Assembly (NCBI GenBank): GCA_013398295.1
Contig: VZSF01008163.1
Location: 1-64,000, forward strand
Direction of reading: 5' to 3'
Source: Chionis minor
Taxonomy: Eukaryota > Chordata > Aves > Charadriiformes > Chionididae
DNA: 64,000 bases
Shown here: piece after piece, positions 1-12,280 of the stretch
Layout: each line of letters opens with the position of its first letter
Numbering within the stretch: position 1 is the first letter of the stretch
The notes under the pieces: generated by a model
Told to the model about the DNA's origin: nothing
The model's input: the letters and a program-made list of their open reading frames with translations, nothing else
The model's database searches: none
Position numbers and translations under genes: made by a program

Positions 1-3000
1 TATATATATTTTAGTATTTCTATTTTCCCAAGTATTGGAGATGTTAATATTCAGAAAGCCACCGCCCTGAAGAAAAATAGTCGTATTTTGACTGAAGAGA
101 GATTACCAACGGAGAACACATAGGGTTTTGACAGAACCAGATCAAAATGCTTTGAATTTTGAAAATGATTTTTCTCCTGCTATTGAGTACTCTGATAAAA
201 GAGGAACAGTTGTCATTTTGAAAGCAGTGTTCTGTACATAGTGAGGATTTCCAATTAGCACATTTTAAGACTTGTATGAGATGATGCTTAAAAATGGGAC
301 ATTACAAAATGAAATTATGTCACGGTACTTTCTAATAGAGTTCTGAGAAAAGTCATTGTATGGCAGTGCATTTCATGTGCTTGTCTGAAGGCAGTGATTC
401 TTGTTTTCCCATTCCAATTACAGCAAACCTTTCATAATTATCCAAGAGCTGCATGTAAAGAGTATTGCAGATCATATAACGGGCATAGCGTGTGATGTAT
501 GACATGTATGTGGCAAAACTCTGAAACACAAACATTTATGGAATAGCAGCCTGAAAATAAATATTCAGCACTTGCTCTTCTAAATGGTAATTGCACCAGC
601 CAGGCATATGTCTGAGGGTAAAGAGTCAGAGTCTGACCGAAGCGGTGGCAGATGGACAAAGGCAAAAAGTTAAGGATGTGCCAGAGAATAAATTAGAGTT
701 ACATAATGACAAATCTGCAGCTGATTGTACGCTGACTGGCTACGGGTCACGAACAAGCTTACCACAGCCAGCTCTGGCACGTGGATCCGGACCTGACTTG
801 TTTCATGCCCAGAGAAGTAACAGGAGATCCTGATGGAGAAATGCTGTGCTTTAGCCTCTAGGTAGTATTAGGAGGAACCACAGAGGACCTAATTATGCAG
901 CCCGTGCTCACATTGCTGTGTACTTGTTAGAGCAGATCTCCTGGACTTCAGTGAGATTATTTTTTTTTGAGTAGTCTTCCAAATAGTGATTTCAGTGAGT
1001 CATTAAAGTGTCCAGGTATAAAACTGTTTTCTGTTATAAATGGTATTTCTCAGCTGAAGAAAAGAACTATCATTCATTCTACAAGTAGTATGGATGGTAA
1101 GTGTAAATGAGACTTTATAACTAGTTGTCACTCTTTTGCACACTAAGCTTAATTATCAGAAAAAGAAATATCATTTACAATATTTACACCAAGGGTTAAA
1201 GACTTGAAGTACTTTATTACGCAAACAATGACATTTTAACAAGAGGATGCATCCTGAAGGGAGCAGTTTTTTACCTGAAGTTTTATTTGCTGGTCTCCGA
1301 CAAGTCACCTTTGAGCAGATACTATTAGATGGTTATTGTATGCAAAGCTAGCTTTTACTTCCAGATTAGATTTTTAAAAAGCCTTCTAAATTTATTGAAT
1401 CCGTCTTACATTCTGCACTGGGAGAAGTAAGGAATGCCTTTTCATCTTAAACATGCTCTTCTAATAGATGATATTTAGCAAAAAAACAAATGAGTGGTAT
1501 AAACACAACTTGGACTGCAAGTCTGACATAAAACCATATGGCGCTGTCAAGTTAAAAAATACCTTTCCCTTAGTGGTGCCTTCTTTTTTCTGTTTCTTTA
1601 ATAGTAGAAATACATAATGGAACAGTTTCTTTTAGGAGATCGGTGGCTTCGTACTGTCCTTTTTATGTGTTTTTGAGAGCTGGTTTTGGCTGGGCCGGGG
1701 AAGACAGTAGCTACATACTCTGCCAATTCAGTGGGTCTTCTGTGTGGAATGTGGTGATTTAGGCTGCCTGGTTTTGTTGAAGCACGGGTTGCTCTCCTGC
1801 AAGAGGTCCTGTTCGGATGCCTAGCGGCGGCTGAACAGAATCCACCGAGGAGCAGCTGTTGGGTGTAATCTCTGCCCCAGAAAAGGCGGCTTAGCAGCGG
1901 CTGAGCACGGACTCCTGTGCGCCTGTTGTGTCAAGATGCATTCTCAGCGGCAGTGACTTGCTAAGAAAGTTTGTAATGTAAATAAGGAGCAGTCTGTCAC
2001 GCTGCAGAGATAAAATCATGAGATAAAATCAGAGCAGAGTGGAATTGTTACAGAAATTGTGGTTTAGTCATTCAAAACAAGCTAGACTTACATTTGCGTG
2101 GCTCCCTTGTATACATACCTTAGCAGGCTGAGGTTGAAGGGATTCCATCCTCTGCCTTACGGATGCTGTGACTACTTCAACTTTTAAGACTTGGTTTGTC
2201 TTGACCACTGTTTGGGAATGAAGTGAAACACATCTGTTTGTGTTTTCAAAATGTTCTTTGGCAAGTTACATGCCTAAACCCACAGGAGTTTGAGGAGTAA
2301 CCCAGCCCTGCCTTGTTTATTTGGGATGTTTTCTTTTTATCTTCTCTAATGTTTGCTGTTCTGTTTTGAATCTGAATACAAAGAAAGAGTTTCTGTCTTT
2401 AGTAGTCTTTGACTTTGATCCTGCTGTTGTTTCCCTGTGAAAGAAGGAAGGAGTCTGAACCCATGGGTGTGTTTGTAGACTCAGGGCTATCAGTTGGGAT
2501 TCCAGATCTTTGGATTAAAAATTTGCTCCCTTTTTTCCCCACTGTTTGTGCCGCTTGCTCCTAGCATTTTGAGATCCTAATGTTGGCTCTGAAGGCTTGA
2601 TGTCCTAATGTTGCGTGAATCATACACAGAAGTTAAAAAGCAAATACAAAGAAACACTAATGGACTGTTACAGAATTTAAGAAAGATGCCTGGAAAATCT
2701 TCTGGGCCCTGAAGCGCATGTCATCTGCCTGGCCGTTGGTGGTTTTTCTCATATAGGAAGAAGCTAGAAGAGTGTGGGGAGATCTTTCCTGCTGTAACAA
2801 TGATGATTTACAGTTCGGAACTCAAAACTAGCAGAAGATCTCCTGCTAGTGTCTCTCTTCTTCTCTCTCTCACTACTGGAACAGGTTGCTAACTAGTATT
2901 TTTGTGTTCTTGTGTTTATGTTGCAAAAGAAAATACTGCAAAAGGATATGTAATGTAATGTTTGACAGGTTTTAAAAAAAACACCAAGGCATTACTCTAG

Positions 3001-3155
3001 GGATGAGTTGTCTGTTGTGTCTGTATATGCTTAGGGCTGTGGTGGTTTCGCAGTAGGCCAAGCTCATTATGCAGGCAGCTCTATGCAGATTTCTGTCCAC
3101 ACCTGACAGTTTGCTCATTTTTCAAACCTGTTGAACCATCGTTCTCAGGGCCTTT

Positions 3156-3195
3156 AATCTTTTTTCTCCCTTTTTTTCTCCCTTTTTTCTCCCTT
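3156..3195. repeat. Homopyrimidine run (T-rich CTCCC units)
   Basis: About three imperfect units of a T run followed by CTCCC follow one another. This is simple-sequence DNA, pure C/T on the plus strand. No splice acceptor leading into an open frame follows it. Confidence 0.6.
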
Positions 3196-3564
3196 AGCAC
3201 TCTGGGAATTCTCTGCACCTTTGTTTCTCCTCATACCAAGAGTTGAGTAGTTTGTTTCTCATGCTCTCCTTCTCATGCTAGTACTCCCGCTTTGTTTTTC
3301 TCTTGCCAGAAGTTCCGAAAGCAATCTCGCCCCTTTCCCAATTTTTTTCTGTTGATTGCCACCTTGCCCCAATGTTCTGTTTTGTTTGTATGTCCTTTTG
3401 TGTCTTATTTTAGTTGAAGGAGCTCTGAAGAATTTTTGGTGTGTTGGGGTTGACTGGATGAGAGCCGAGAGCAAGCAAATGTTGTTACAGCCAGAGTAGG
3501 GCCTTGAGAAAGTACTGTGTAACGTTCATTAGCAGTAAAATTTCCCGTGTGTATAGCTGCTTTT

Positions 3565-3640
3565 ATCTAGGAATCCAAAGTGCTTTACAAATATTAATAC
3601 AGCCGTATAACACTTCTGTGGGGCAGGTGATAACGTGTGT
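3565..3640. repeat. Possible ancient SINE/LINE 3' tail (MIR/L2-like)
   Basis: The words 'aagtgctttacaaatatta', then 'taacacttctgtggggcagg', follow the order seen in the very old amniote MIR/L2 tail (a 'gctttacaaat-atta' block, then 'acaacacccctgtgaggtagg'). The match is from memory of the family's texture and is diverged. It could be chance. RepeatMasker with an amniote library would decide. Confidence 0.35.
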
Positions 3641-3995
3641 CTTCCTGACTTCTTTTTTTTTGTAATTTCATTTCCTTAATTCATTATGACGTATGGGACT
3701 AAGGGCTACATGTGATGGTGGGAGCAAATAAGATGAGTTAGTCTTTCTCCCCTGAGAAGTTTGACTGGAATGAATAGTTGGGTGGATTTGAAATGAATTA
3801 CTGAGACGTTTAATCAGAATTTGAGTCTGTTACAGGCTGAAGCGTGAACCCCTTCACACTTGAAAAAATTGTTTACTCTAGTGCTCTGCTACACAAAATT
3901 TATCTAGAACATAATAAAGTGCAATTTTTAAATAGTTGTACTTACATAGTTATATTCTTGATTAGCTTTGCTATGAGTGTTCTTACTCCTTAATG

Positions 3996-4412
3996 AATCA
4001 TAGAATGCTTTAGGTTGGAAGGGACTTTAAAGACCATCTAGTTCCGACCTCATTGCCGTGGGCCAGGACACCTTCCGTAAGACCAGGTTGCTCAAAGCCC
4101 CGTTCAGCCTGGCCTTGAACACTTCTAGGGATGGGGCCTCCAGAGCTTTCCTGGGCAACCTGTTCCGGTGTCTCACCACCCTCAGAGTGAAAAATTTCTT
4201 ACTGATATCTAATCTAAGTCTACCCTTTTCCAGTTTGAAGCCGTTAACCCTAGTCCTATAACTACATGCCCTTGTAAAAAGTTCCTCTCCAGCTTTCTTG
4301 TAGCCGCCTTCAGATACTGGAAGGCTGCTATAAGATCTCCCTGGAGCCTCCTCTTCTCAGGGCTGAACAACTCCAATTCTGTCAGCCTGTCTTCATAGAT
4401 GAGGTCTTTTCT
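3996..4412 (-). mobile_element. CR1 LINE 3' fragment, minus strand
   Basis: The left edge 'aatcatagaatg' is the reverse complement of the CR1 terminal octamer repeat (ATTCTATG type). It is followed by the hallmark 'ggttggaagggacttt-aaagaccatc'. The match continues through the antisense 3' UTR and the end of ORF2: 'cctggccttgaacacttc', 'gggcaacctgttcc', 'ctcctcttctcagggctgaac', then 'cagcctgtcttcatag'. About 0.4 kb of the 3' end is present and the 5' part is missing, as usual for CR1. Divergence from the consensus is moderate, so it is an old insertion. It carries no functional protein. The family identification is firm; the subfamily is not determined. Confidence 0.93.
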
Positions 4413-5884
4413 AGTTTAGTTTAATCTATTTTTTTTTCCAAAGTGTATTAAGTTAAATTAACCAGGAAGCAACCTTGTTATTACAGAATTATGCTCTTGA
4501 ACAATTAGAGCTACAGATCAGAGTTGTGTCATGTCTGAGCAGCCAGGAATAGACCAAGCCTTATATTTAGTAAGGGTTTCTGCTTTTTGTCTGGAATTTC
4601 TCAGAAAGAAATAAAAGTGTATCTGCTCTATTTTAGTGCACTAGAAAGTGAGCTAATGCTTCTGGAAAGCTGTTAACGTACTGGGGGTGCAGGGCACCGC
4701 TTGTATACTTCTGTAGAGGCATCTCTGGGATTTACGGACTTACTGAAACCTGCCCGTGATTCTGTCCAGGTGCTCACTAAAAGTCCTCAAATGCTATCTC
4801 AGCAAAATTTGCTGATGGAAAAGGACACGTGCAGGACAACTGGGCGTACAATGCTCTGCTTGTTATATGAAATGGATGAATTACAATTGGTGAAGCGAGG
4901 GGGGAGGGTGGGCAAGAAGGAAAAGGAAACATACTCTAAAGTATGTGTGTACCTGGAAGGCAAAGTATGAGAAAGGGATGGTCGGAGGGGTTTTTAGTAT
5001 GAAGAAAACTCTATCAAATAGCTTTTTGTGCTAAATCTGCCTCAAGAAAACGTGTTGTACTTGTGCCGTATATACTCAGAAGATAGATGCAGCATTGGCA
5101 AGGTGTAGGTATCGTACCCTAGAGATGATCCCGAAGTACAACTGTGCAATATAACTCTTCACACAGTGCAGCAGTAGCATGAAAAATGGTAAATTCTTCC
5201 TAATTCATAGTGCCATCCTTTGTTTATTGCAGTAATGAAAATAATTTGCTGTCTGTGGTGGATTAAAAAAAAAAAAGATTCAAAAGTATAAAATTATACT
5301 GGTAAAAATAACTTTTTTTTTGGTATTCAAGTTTTTTTTAAATATATTTTCTTAAATATACTTAAACTTGCTTTATCACTTCAAACTAATAAAATGGCTC
5401 TTTGTAAGAGGCGGACCAACAATGGAAGAATGTCTCTGCTAAACTTCATTCTTTCAGTGTAATTTTCTTACTGCCAGATAATTGCATTTCTGGCTGGAGT
5501 TCTGAGCACCAGTCATGTCTCTTGCCTAGTCAAGTCAATGACAGGTGTGTGGTCTGTCTGATTTTGTAAGGATACACAGTGCTGACATGTCCTATTTAGA
5601 AGATGTGAACTCAGGTGTGTCTAAAGTAGAGGCTGGTTCTAGCACACACAATATTTATTCTTTATATGTCAACCTTTTATTAGTCAGTGTGAAATATTTA
5701 TATGTGTCAGTCTAGATTGATGTGGTGACTGTTTTTTTAAATAGGGTTGTACAATAAAACTAAATGAAAACAAAGTTCCTCTGAATGCTACTAGCAAGCA
5801 CAACATTATTGAAGAATTTTTTTTTTTTTAAAGAAATCAGAGTGTAGTAAGATTTTTGAGTATTTACATCCTTCTCTCTAAATT
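4413..5884. other. Non-coding stretch between two CR1 elements
   Basis: AT-rich sequence with short A and T runs (for example near 5265 and 5310). An 89-codon open frame at 4701-4970 does not begin with ATG, has no recognisable motif and no convincing splice sites. I see nothing else. Confidence 0.55.
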
Positions 5885-6935
5885 GGAGAGATACGGATTT
5901 GATGGGTTGACTGTTTGGTGAATGAGGAATTGGTTGGATCCAGAGGGCAGTGGTCAACAGCTCAATGTCCAGGTGGAGATCATTGACAAGTGGTGACCCT
6001 CAAGGGTCCCTACTGGGACCAGTACTGTTCAGCATCTTCATCAATGACATAGACAGTGGGATTGAGTGCACCCTCAGCAAGTTTGCCCCAAACTGAATGG
6101 TGCAGTTGACACGCCTGAGGGACGGGATACCATCCAGAGGGACTTGGACAAGCTTGGGAAGTGGGCCCATGGGAACCTCATGAAGTTTAACAAGGCCAAA
6201 CATTCAAGGTCCTGCACCTGGGTCGGGGCAACCTCTGGTGTCAATATAGGCTGGGGGACGAAGGGATTGAGAGCAGCCCTGTCGAGTACTAGTGAATGAA
6301 AAGCTGGACATGAGCTGGCAATGTGCAGTTGCAGCCCAGAAGGCCAACCATATCCTGTTCCGCATCAAAAGAGGTGTGGCCAGCAGGTTGAGGGAGGTGA
6401 TTATTCCCCTCTACTCTGCTCTGGTGAGACCCCGCCTGGAGTACTGCATCCAGCTCTGGAGTCCTCAGCACAGGAAAGACATGGACCTGTTGGAGCCGGT
6501 CCAGAGGAGGGCCACAAAGATGATCAGAGGGTTGGAGCACCCTTCCTGTGAGGACAGGCTGAGAGAAGGGGTTGGGGTTGTTCAGCCTGGAGGAGGCTCT
6601 GGGGAGATGTTATGGTGGCCTTTCCGTACTTAAAGGGTGCCTACAGGAAAGATGGGAACGAACTTTCTAGCAGGGCCTGTTGTGATGGGACCAAGGGGTA
6701 ATGGTTTTAAACTAAAAGAGGGGAGATTTATGTGAGACATAAGACATTTTTTACAAAGAGAGTGGTGAAACCCTGGAACGGGTTGCCCAGAGAGGTGGTA
6801 GATGCCCCATCCCTGGAAACATTCAAGGTCAGGGTGGAAGGGGCTCTGAGAAACCTGACGTAGTTGAAGATGTCCTTGCTCTTTGTCAGGGGGTTGGTCC
6901 CTTCCCGCCCAAACTGGTCTGTGATTCAGATTGTC
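5885..6935 (+). mobile_element. CR1 LINE, 5'-truncated, ORF2 C-terminus plus 3' UTR, dead
   Basis: Sense-strand CR1. The reverse-transcriptase finger/palm stretch reads [20 protein letters not shown] from 5992. The conserved 'SKFADD' block follows only as 'SKFAP', then a stop. Compared with the family, about 7 bases are missing just after 'tttgcc' (near 6090), which removes the two catalytic aspartates and shifts the frame. A second open part at 6292-6633 gives the typical CR1 C-terminus ([20 protein letters not shown], then [19 protein letters not shown], then [14 protein letters not shown]). The usual 3' UTR follows (6610-6930: 'aaaccctggaacgggttgcc', 'gaggtggtagatgcccc'). The left edge is approximate. 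The terminal ATTCTATG repeats are eroded to 'gtgattcagattgtc'. This is a LINE relic, not a host gene. Confidence 0.95.
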
Positions 6936-6955
6936 TTTTTTTTTTTTTTTTTTTT
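6936..6955. repeat. T20 homopolymer directly after the CR1 3' end
   Basis: An uninterrupted run of 20 T abuts the decayed CR1 tail. CR1 elements normally end in short octamer repeats, not in a homopolymer, so this is probably secondary slippage expansion. A minus-strand poly(A) retroposon inserted here is the alternative. Confidence 0.85.
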
Positions 6956-7743
6956 GTGTCTGCTGAAGGAAAGAGCAGTATAATTTTTGCGAGTGAGATA
7001 TTGCTGTGCCTTCTCAAATTACTTGTCAAGTGCTACGTAAGTTGAAAGCGTTGTAAGATTTGGATCTAAATATATGTTTTCAAGATTAACTTGAGTTAAT
7101 CACATGGGAAATTTTGTTTGTTTGTTTCCAAATAACACAAGAAAAGAAGTTACTAAGTTTCTCATCCAAGAACTGGCATGGCAATCAGTGAAAATATTTA
7201 TGCCACTTATATACTGTTAGAAATATGTTTATATGAACAGATAGTGATTCAAGCTAACATTATTCTGCATCCTTTTCATCCTCTCTTGTCAGGTGCCAGA
7301 GGCTGTTAGGGCAGTCCTGCCAAATGTTGTGCTTAGGCAAGGCAAGTCTGGAGTTACGGAAAAAAGAACACCTGTCTTTAGAGTTTGATAGTGGGATCAT
7401 TTTTATGCATGTTGTTTTATGACTGTTTATCAACAAGAAACTGATGAGAATCAAGAGCACCTTTATCTTCAACTAAACCCAAAAAGACCTAGTACCCTTG
7501 GTTGTATCTTGCCCTTAGAAACTTTCTGGTACCTACCTTTTATTTAGTTGTTAAACTGGATGGAGGAGGTAGACCCCTTGTGATACGTGATTTTTCACTG
7601 TTGATGCTGCGCCTCAGGGGGTTCGTGGGCAACAGTACTGAGCAAGGTGACATCCTACTGCTGATCAGTTTTGGTCTCCATTTTAAGTTTATTTTATTTC
7701 CTGGGCCACATCTGTTATTACACGCTGCTCAGACCTTCGTACT

Positions 7744-8281
7744 TTGGACTTTCTCAGATGCGATTGGCGAGTCGGACAGGCAGCCTATCTGAAAATGTGC
7801 TCCTGTTCCCTGCGTATCCTCCTAAATTCAGTGCAGGAGTTGGGATCAAAACCTTTGGGAAGAATAGGCATCCTAGTCTTCTGTGTTACATTCTCAAACT
7901 CCTCTGGCTTTCATCTTTGCCCAGACATTTCGGTTGTCAGAGGAGAGACCTCTGTCATTGTTTCCCTTACAAATCCAGCTGTGGTTGCACTTGTGTTGGG
8001 GCCTGCCAGGTCCTTGGGTCAGTTATCCCCAGGATCTTTGCCCCATCTTGGCTGTTTGTTGTGTCCTCTTTGCTCAGCTGGTCCCCATTCTCCCCTGGTA
8101 CCCTGGTTGTTCATCCACATGGCTGTCCGCTCATCCCATCCTCTTCGTTGGCAGGGTATTATTTAGAGAACTGAGTAATGTAGAAGCAAATGTGGTCGTG
8201 TTATTGCAGTATATTGAGTGCACACTAGGGGACTGCATTAAAGTTGCACAGGACAATCTTAATTTGGCACTTTCTAAATGA
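7744..8281 (+). other. A-poor block, all three plus frames open (not called coding)
   Basis: Frames at 7671-8174 (167 codons), 7744-8166 (140) and 7883-8281 (132) overlap on the plus strand. Between 7883 and 8166 no plus-strand frame has a stop. The cause is composition: the strand is T/C/G-rich and poor in A, so stop codons are rare. The conceptual proteins are rich in Leu, Pro, Ser and Cys and match nothing I know. Transcription-linked strand asymmetry or an old, unrecognised repeat would explain it better than a gene. Confidence 0.4.
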
Positions 8282-10075
8282 CGCGTGCATTTCTTAACAG
8301 TGTGTGTTTGTAGTTGCAACATTTCTTCAGATCAGTGGGGAACTCGTGAAGGTAAGGAGGAAAACGCTGAATACTGAACGGAAAACGCGTCTCTCAAAGC
8401 CAGGTTTGCGTGTTGTCATTAGGACAAAACACTTGATCTCCGAGTCTCAGAGTTTCTGAAATGTTTTATAGGTTCACTTTTGTATAGTCCAAACCAGCCA
8501 AAACGAATTTATGTATCCTCCTGTTATGAGTGTTGTACTATCCCACTACCAAATCCCAGCACCAAAGCTTTCTTTATTTTATTTAATACTCTTTCACAGT
8601 TGTAAATAAATGGAATTGGTCCAGATTTTTCAGTATGTCTGGTATATATTCAGTATATTTTCAGTCAGTCTCTATGTAGAAGTAAGAAGGTAGAAAACAG
8701 TTATGGGGAGAACTGCACCTGATGATAGAGAAGGAACATCAAAGTAGATGAAACCTGGTATGAATAGTGAAATTTTGGGAACCGTATCTAGACTTTATTT
8801 TTCCTGTGTCACCAAGCTATTCGTATCTACAGTATTGCTTGGTTCATGATATGTATGTCTGGAAAGAGAGCTCAAGAGTGTTTGAGGGTATGTGGAGAAA
8901 GATGGGAAGTGCAGTTACAAATACAAGGGAGGAACTTTTTAAAAGGATAAAGCAAAAATAGCTTTTTCCAGGAGCAGCATTTGAATTAAAATTATAGCTG
9001 CCTATAAGGAGAACAGTTTAAAGAATCTGTTTTAGGATATGGAATTGTCCCCAGTGGAAAACATCAGAATCAAGTTATTTTGATATATAAACTGCTTTTT
9101 GAAGTGTATGTTAAAGATGTCATAAATATCCTGTCTCAGCAGTTCTTCCACCTTCTGCCTTGCCGTATCCTGTCCCCGTTCACATTTCTGTGATTTCTGT
9201 GTGTGAGATGACTATCTGTCAGCTTGATTCTGTAGATAAATAAAAAAAATAAGCTGCCTTCATTGCTGGATAAGATCGTACATTGGGGGGGCGGAAAAAA
9301 CCAGGAAAAGAGACAGAATACTTGTATAGAACCTCTGATCCCATCCGTAGGAAAATTAAGGCAAGGCTTAAGAGACAAGGTCTTCATCGAAGAACTTAAG
9401 ATCTTGTCCTAGGTGATGATCTTTAATATTTTGAGTGACTTAGTGTTGTTTTCAGCTGAGATCATCTTATTTGTAAGGATTAAAATATATTAACCCTTTT
9501 GCTTCCTCGAGGAGGAAAATGAAGTATAACTCATATAGCTCACAGGCACTGTTGTTTCATGGAAAAGCATAAACTCAACCCACAATAAAGGAAGAAACGG
9601 TGTGATATTCTTGCAGATGGCAGAAACAGTGCCCTTCAGATGCTTTGAGTTGTTGTATCATTTACATTGTGTCTCTTTGTGATGCTTTTCATAATTTTCA
9701 TAAAATATACCACACTTGATGCTACTGAGAAGAAATAAAATTTATGTAAGATGAAAAGAAGTGCTTGACTGCCAGCGTGCAGCTTTTAGTCTTGACTTGT
9801 TATAAAGCTAAAAGACAATTTAACATTCGGGATGGGAGAGAAAGGGGATTACCTAAGGGATACTGTTGTTGAGGAGAGTGTAATTTTACTGTCAGATATG
9901 CTTGGACTTATTTTTGTCAGAGTAATTTGCTGTAATCTATGGGTTATTTGTGCTCTGATTTTCTCCAAAGTACTGCGATGTGTTTCTTGAGACCTATTGT
10001 ACAGTTTGAGTTAACGTTTGTCTTGCACTGTCCCTGCCTTACAAGTTCTGTAGCCTCCCTTGCCAGTCATAGAAG

Positions 10076-10185
10076 GGCGCGCTGACACTTGTGGACTTGT
10101 TGGGACCGCTTGCAAAGTAGACCGCTGCTCTCGAATTCGGGTAGGAACGAGCGCTCGCGGCGCTTACCGCTAGTCTGCATGGGTA
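10076..10185 (+). promoter_or_regulatory. Mini CpG island ending in a splice-donor-like site
   Basis: About a dozen CpGs fall within 100 bp, inside otherwise CpG-poor AT-rich DNA. They include the GC-rich palindrome GAGCGCTC (10149-10156) followed by 'gcggcgc'. The patch ends with CATGG|GTAAGA (donor GT at 10183-10184), close to the vertebrate donor consensus. An ATG lies at 10179, one base plus the split codon before that donor. This fits a small alternative or lncRNA first exon on the plus strand. It could equally be a CpG-rich remnant of a retroposon. No TATA or CCAAT box is obvious. Confidence 0.35.
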
Positions 10186-11383
10186 AGAGTACTGTCATCC
10201 TGGATTTCAGTTTCTCTTTTTTTGTAGAGGTGTGGAATTGTACTTGTTGCTTTCAATATGGTTCTTTTTTTCCCCCCCTCTTCTTTTGTCTGTCAAGTGA
10301 TTAATTATGTCTACAGATTTATTTTCAGGAAGTCTAATAAACTATCTGTATGCTTATGGAAGTCATGAGAATGGATGTGATGGCTGTGTATCTACATAGT
10401 ACAAAATACATGTATCAATTTTAATACTACTCTTAATTTTAAATTAGCACAAGGTCATTGCCCTCCCCTCCCCACGCCCCCTCGGAAACTATGCTTTGTA
10501 GCTTAATCAGTCTGTCACTTGACTAAGGATACCATTTAAATTATTGCGGTTGTATTAAATTGCAGTTCATTTGTATGTTTTATGTGTTTTGTAGCCATAT
10601 TTTTTAAACATCTATTGCAAATACATTTTACAATTCTAGTAGAAAATTACTTTTTGTGTTTCTGTAATGATCCCCTTGAGGTTATTTTTTGCATAAATCC
10701 TTTCTTCTATTTTCAGATACAGATCTGTTTAAGAGTAGAGAAAAAGCATTTGTAGCAAAAAATGTAAATTAATATTTTTATATTAAATCCTCTGTGGGAA
10801 CCTAATTTCTGAAATATGATCAGAGGCACTCTTTTTTTTTTAAGGAACTAGTAATTTGTATATTTTCCCATAATTACAAATTTTTTCTTCTAACAAAAAC
10901 ATGCAGCTGCTATCAGTTCTTTTACAGTGTTCATTGAAGATATCTGAAGAGAAGTATTTTCTATACAGCTTATAAATTTGTCATGGACAATTTTCTGTTA
11001 AGCATAATAATGGATTCTTTGAGTACCTACACCTCAGAGGAGTCTGAATAGACATTTGTTGCAATTTCTATTAAACTTTAGCGATTCCGTTTTCGTGTAT
11101 TTCACTTGACTTACTGTATAGTTCTCTCCTCTGCTCTTTTTATCGGTGTTGAGACGTCACAGGAAGTTCTTACTAAACTTTGGCAAAAAATTGATTCTTG
11201 AAACTTGTGATCTTCATTTTAAATTGTACTAATTTGGGAAAGGGTGCACCACTGCATGATGCTTTATCATAACTTTTATGGAATTTGAGGAATTTTTCAT
11301 CTGTATTCTGTAATTTCATGCATTTTTGTTATGGAACGTGAATTACCAACAAATGCTGCTTTGTGGCAAGTTTGCCAGTCAAT

Positions 11384-11445
11384 ATAGAATTGTAAAATGG
11401 TTTAGGTTGGGAAAGACCTTAAAGATCATCAAGTCCCATCCCCAA
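11384..11445 (-). mobile_element. CR1 LINE 3' tail remnant, minus strand
   Basis: The 'tatagaattgtaaaatgg' then 'tttaggttgggaaagacc' then 'ttaaagatcatcaagtccca' order is the antisense CR1 3' terminus. Similarity fades after about 11445. Only about 60 bp remain. Confidence 0.85.
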
Positions 11446-12280
11446 TATGTCTGACTGAATCGCTTCAGATAAGGTTGAAGGGAGCTGATACTAGCTTGTA
11501 CTTAAAAATATTGGAAACATTAATATTTTGGTGCCTTTGATGAAGTTGTGTTGAGTCTCAGGAGCAGGGTAAAGCAGCATTCCTCTGTCTAATTTAATTC
11601 TGCATGTCACCATAACACTATGCTATCACTCTCTGATTGGAGCAGAAGTCTGAATTCTGATAATTAGTCCACTCATTACCTAGTTGAACGTTAGCCAGTC
11701 TCTAAGTTTAAGTAATTAATAAAATTTAGCATATAAGTTAAGGACTATTTTTATTAAGAGGAGTGCTGTTCTCAGTGACCTTATTAGTACATGCTAACAT
11801 TAATTTAGTTAAAGAGAGAGGTTTTAATGGGGAATTTTTATCTGGTTTAACAAGAAATTACTTGGGTTATTATTATTTGTGTTGGCTGGCTTTAAACAAT
11901 CATAGGCAGTACAGTTGGGTTTTTTAAAAATAGTATCAACATCTGAGAATTTCTACATGTTTGATTCTGGATCCTACTACAAACTGAATAGAATTGTCAT
12001 GTCTCTTTTTGGCCTGGACATAATGATTTTAGGATCTGGTTTTTTATGAATAGCAGGTTTTTCTTATGGAATATAAGTCCAAACTTCCTCACTTCTTTTG
12101 GTCCATAATGACTTCATTGTGAACCATCACAAAGTACGTTACTCAAGGTAAACTGTTGTCCGGTTTCTTGAAACAAAGGTAACCTATGGCAAACTTTGTA
12201 AGAACCCTTTACAGGATCCACTTATTTCCCTAACCTGTTTATTAAAAGGGTAGCGTGAAAACAAGAACCACAATACTTGC

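Larger units (their letters stand above)
1..3990. other. Non-coding, AT-rich stretch
   Basis: No coding exon is recognisable. The open frames are short, lack a good start or any known motif, and overlap frames on the other strand. A GC-richer patch with several CpGs and two similar short units (around 1822-1835 and 1891-1904) lies at about 1800-1930. It could be a small exon or an old repeat, but nothing decides this. A homopyrimidine run and an old repeat tail inside this stretch are listed separately. The stretch is probably intergenic or intronic. Confidence 0.6.
6957..11383. other. Non-coding stretch
   Basis: No recognisable exon. It contains an A-poor block with three open plus frames (7744-8281) and a short CpG-dense spot (10076-10185), both listed separately. 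Open frames at 7502-7792, 8767-8961 and 9136-9387 (minus) show no domain, signal or homology that I can recognise. Confidence 0.55.
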
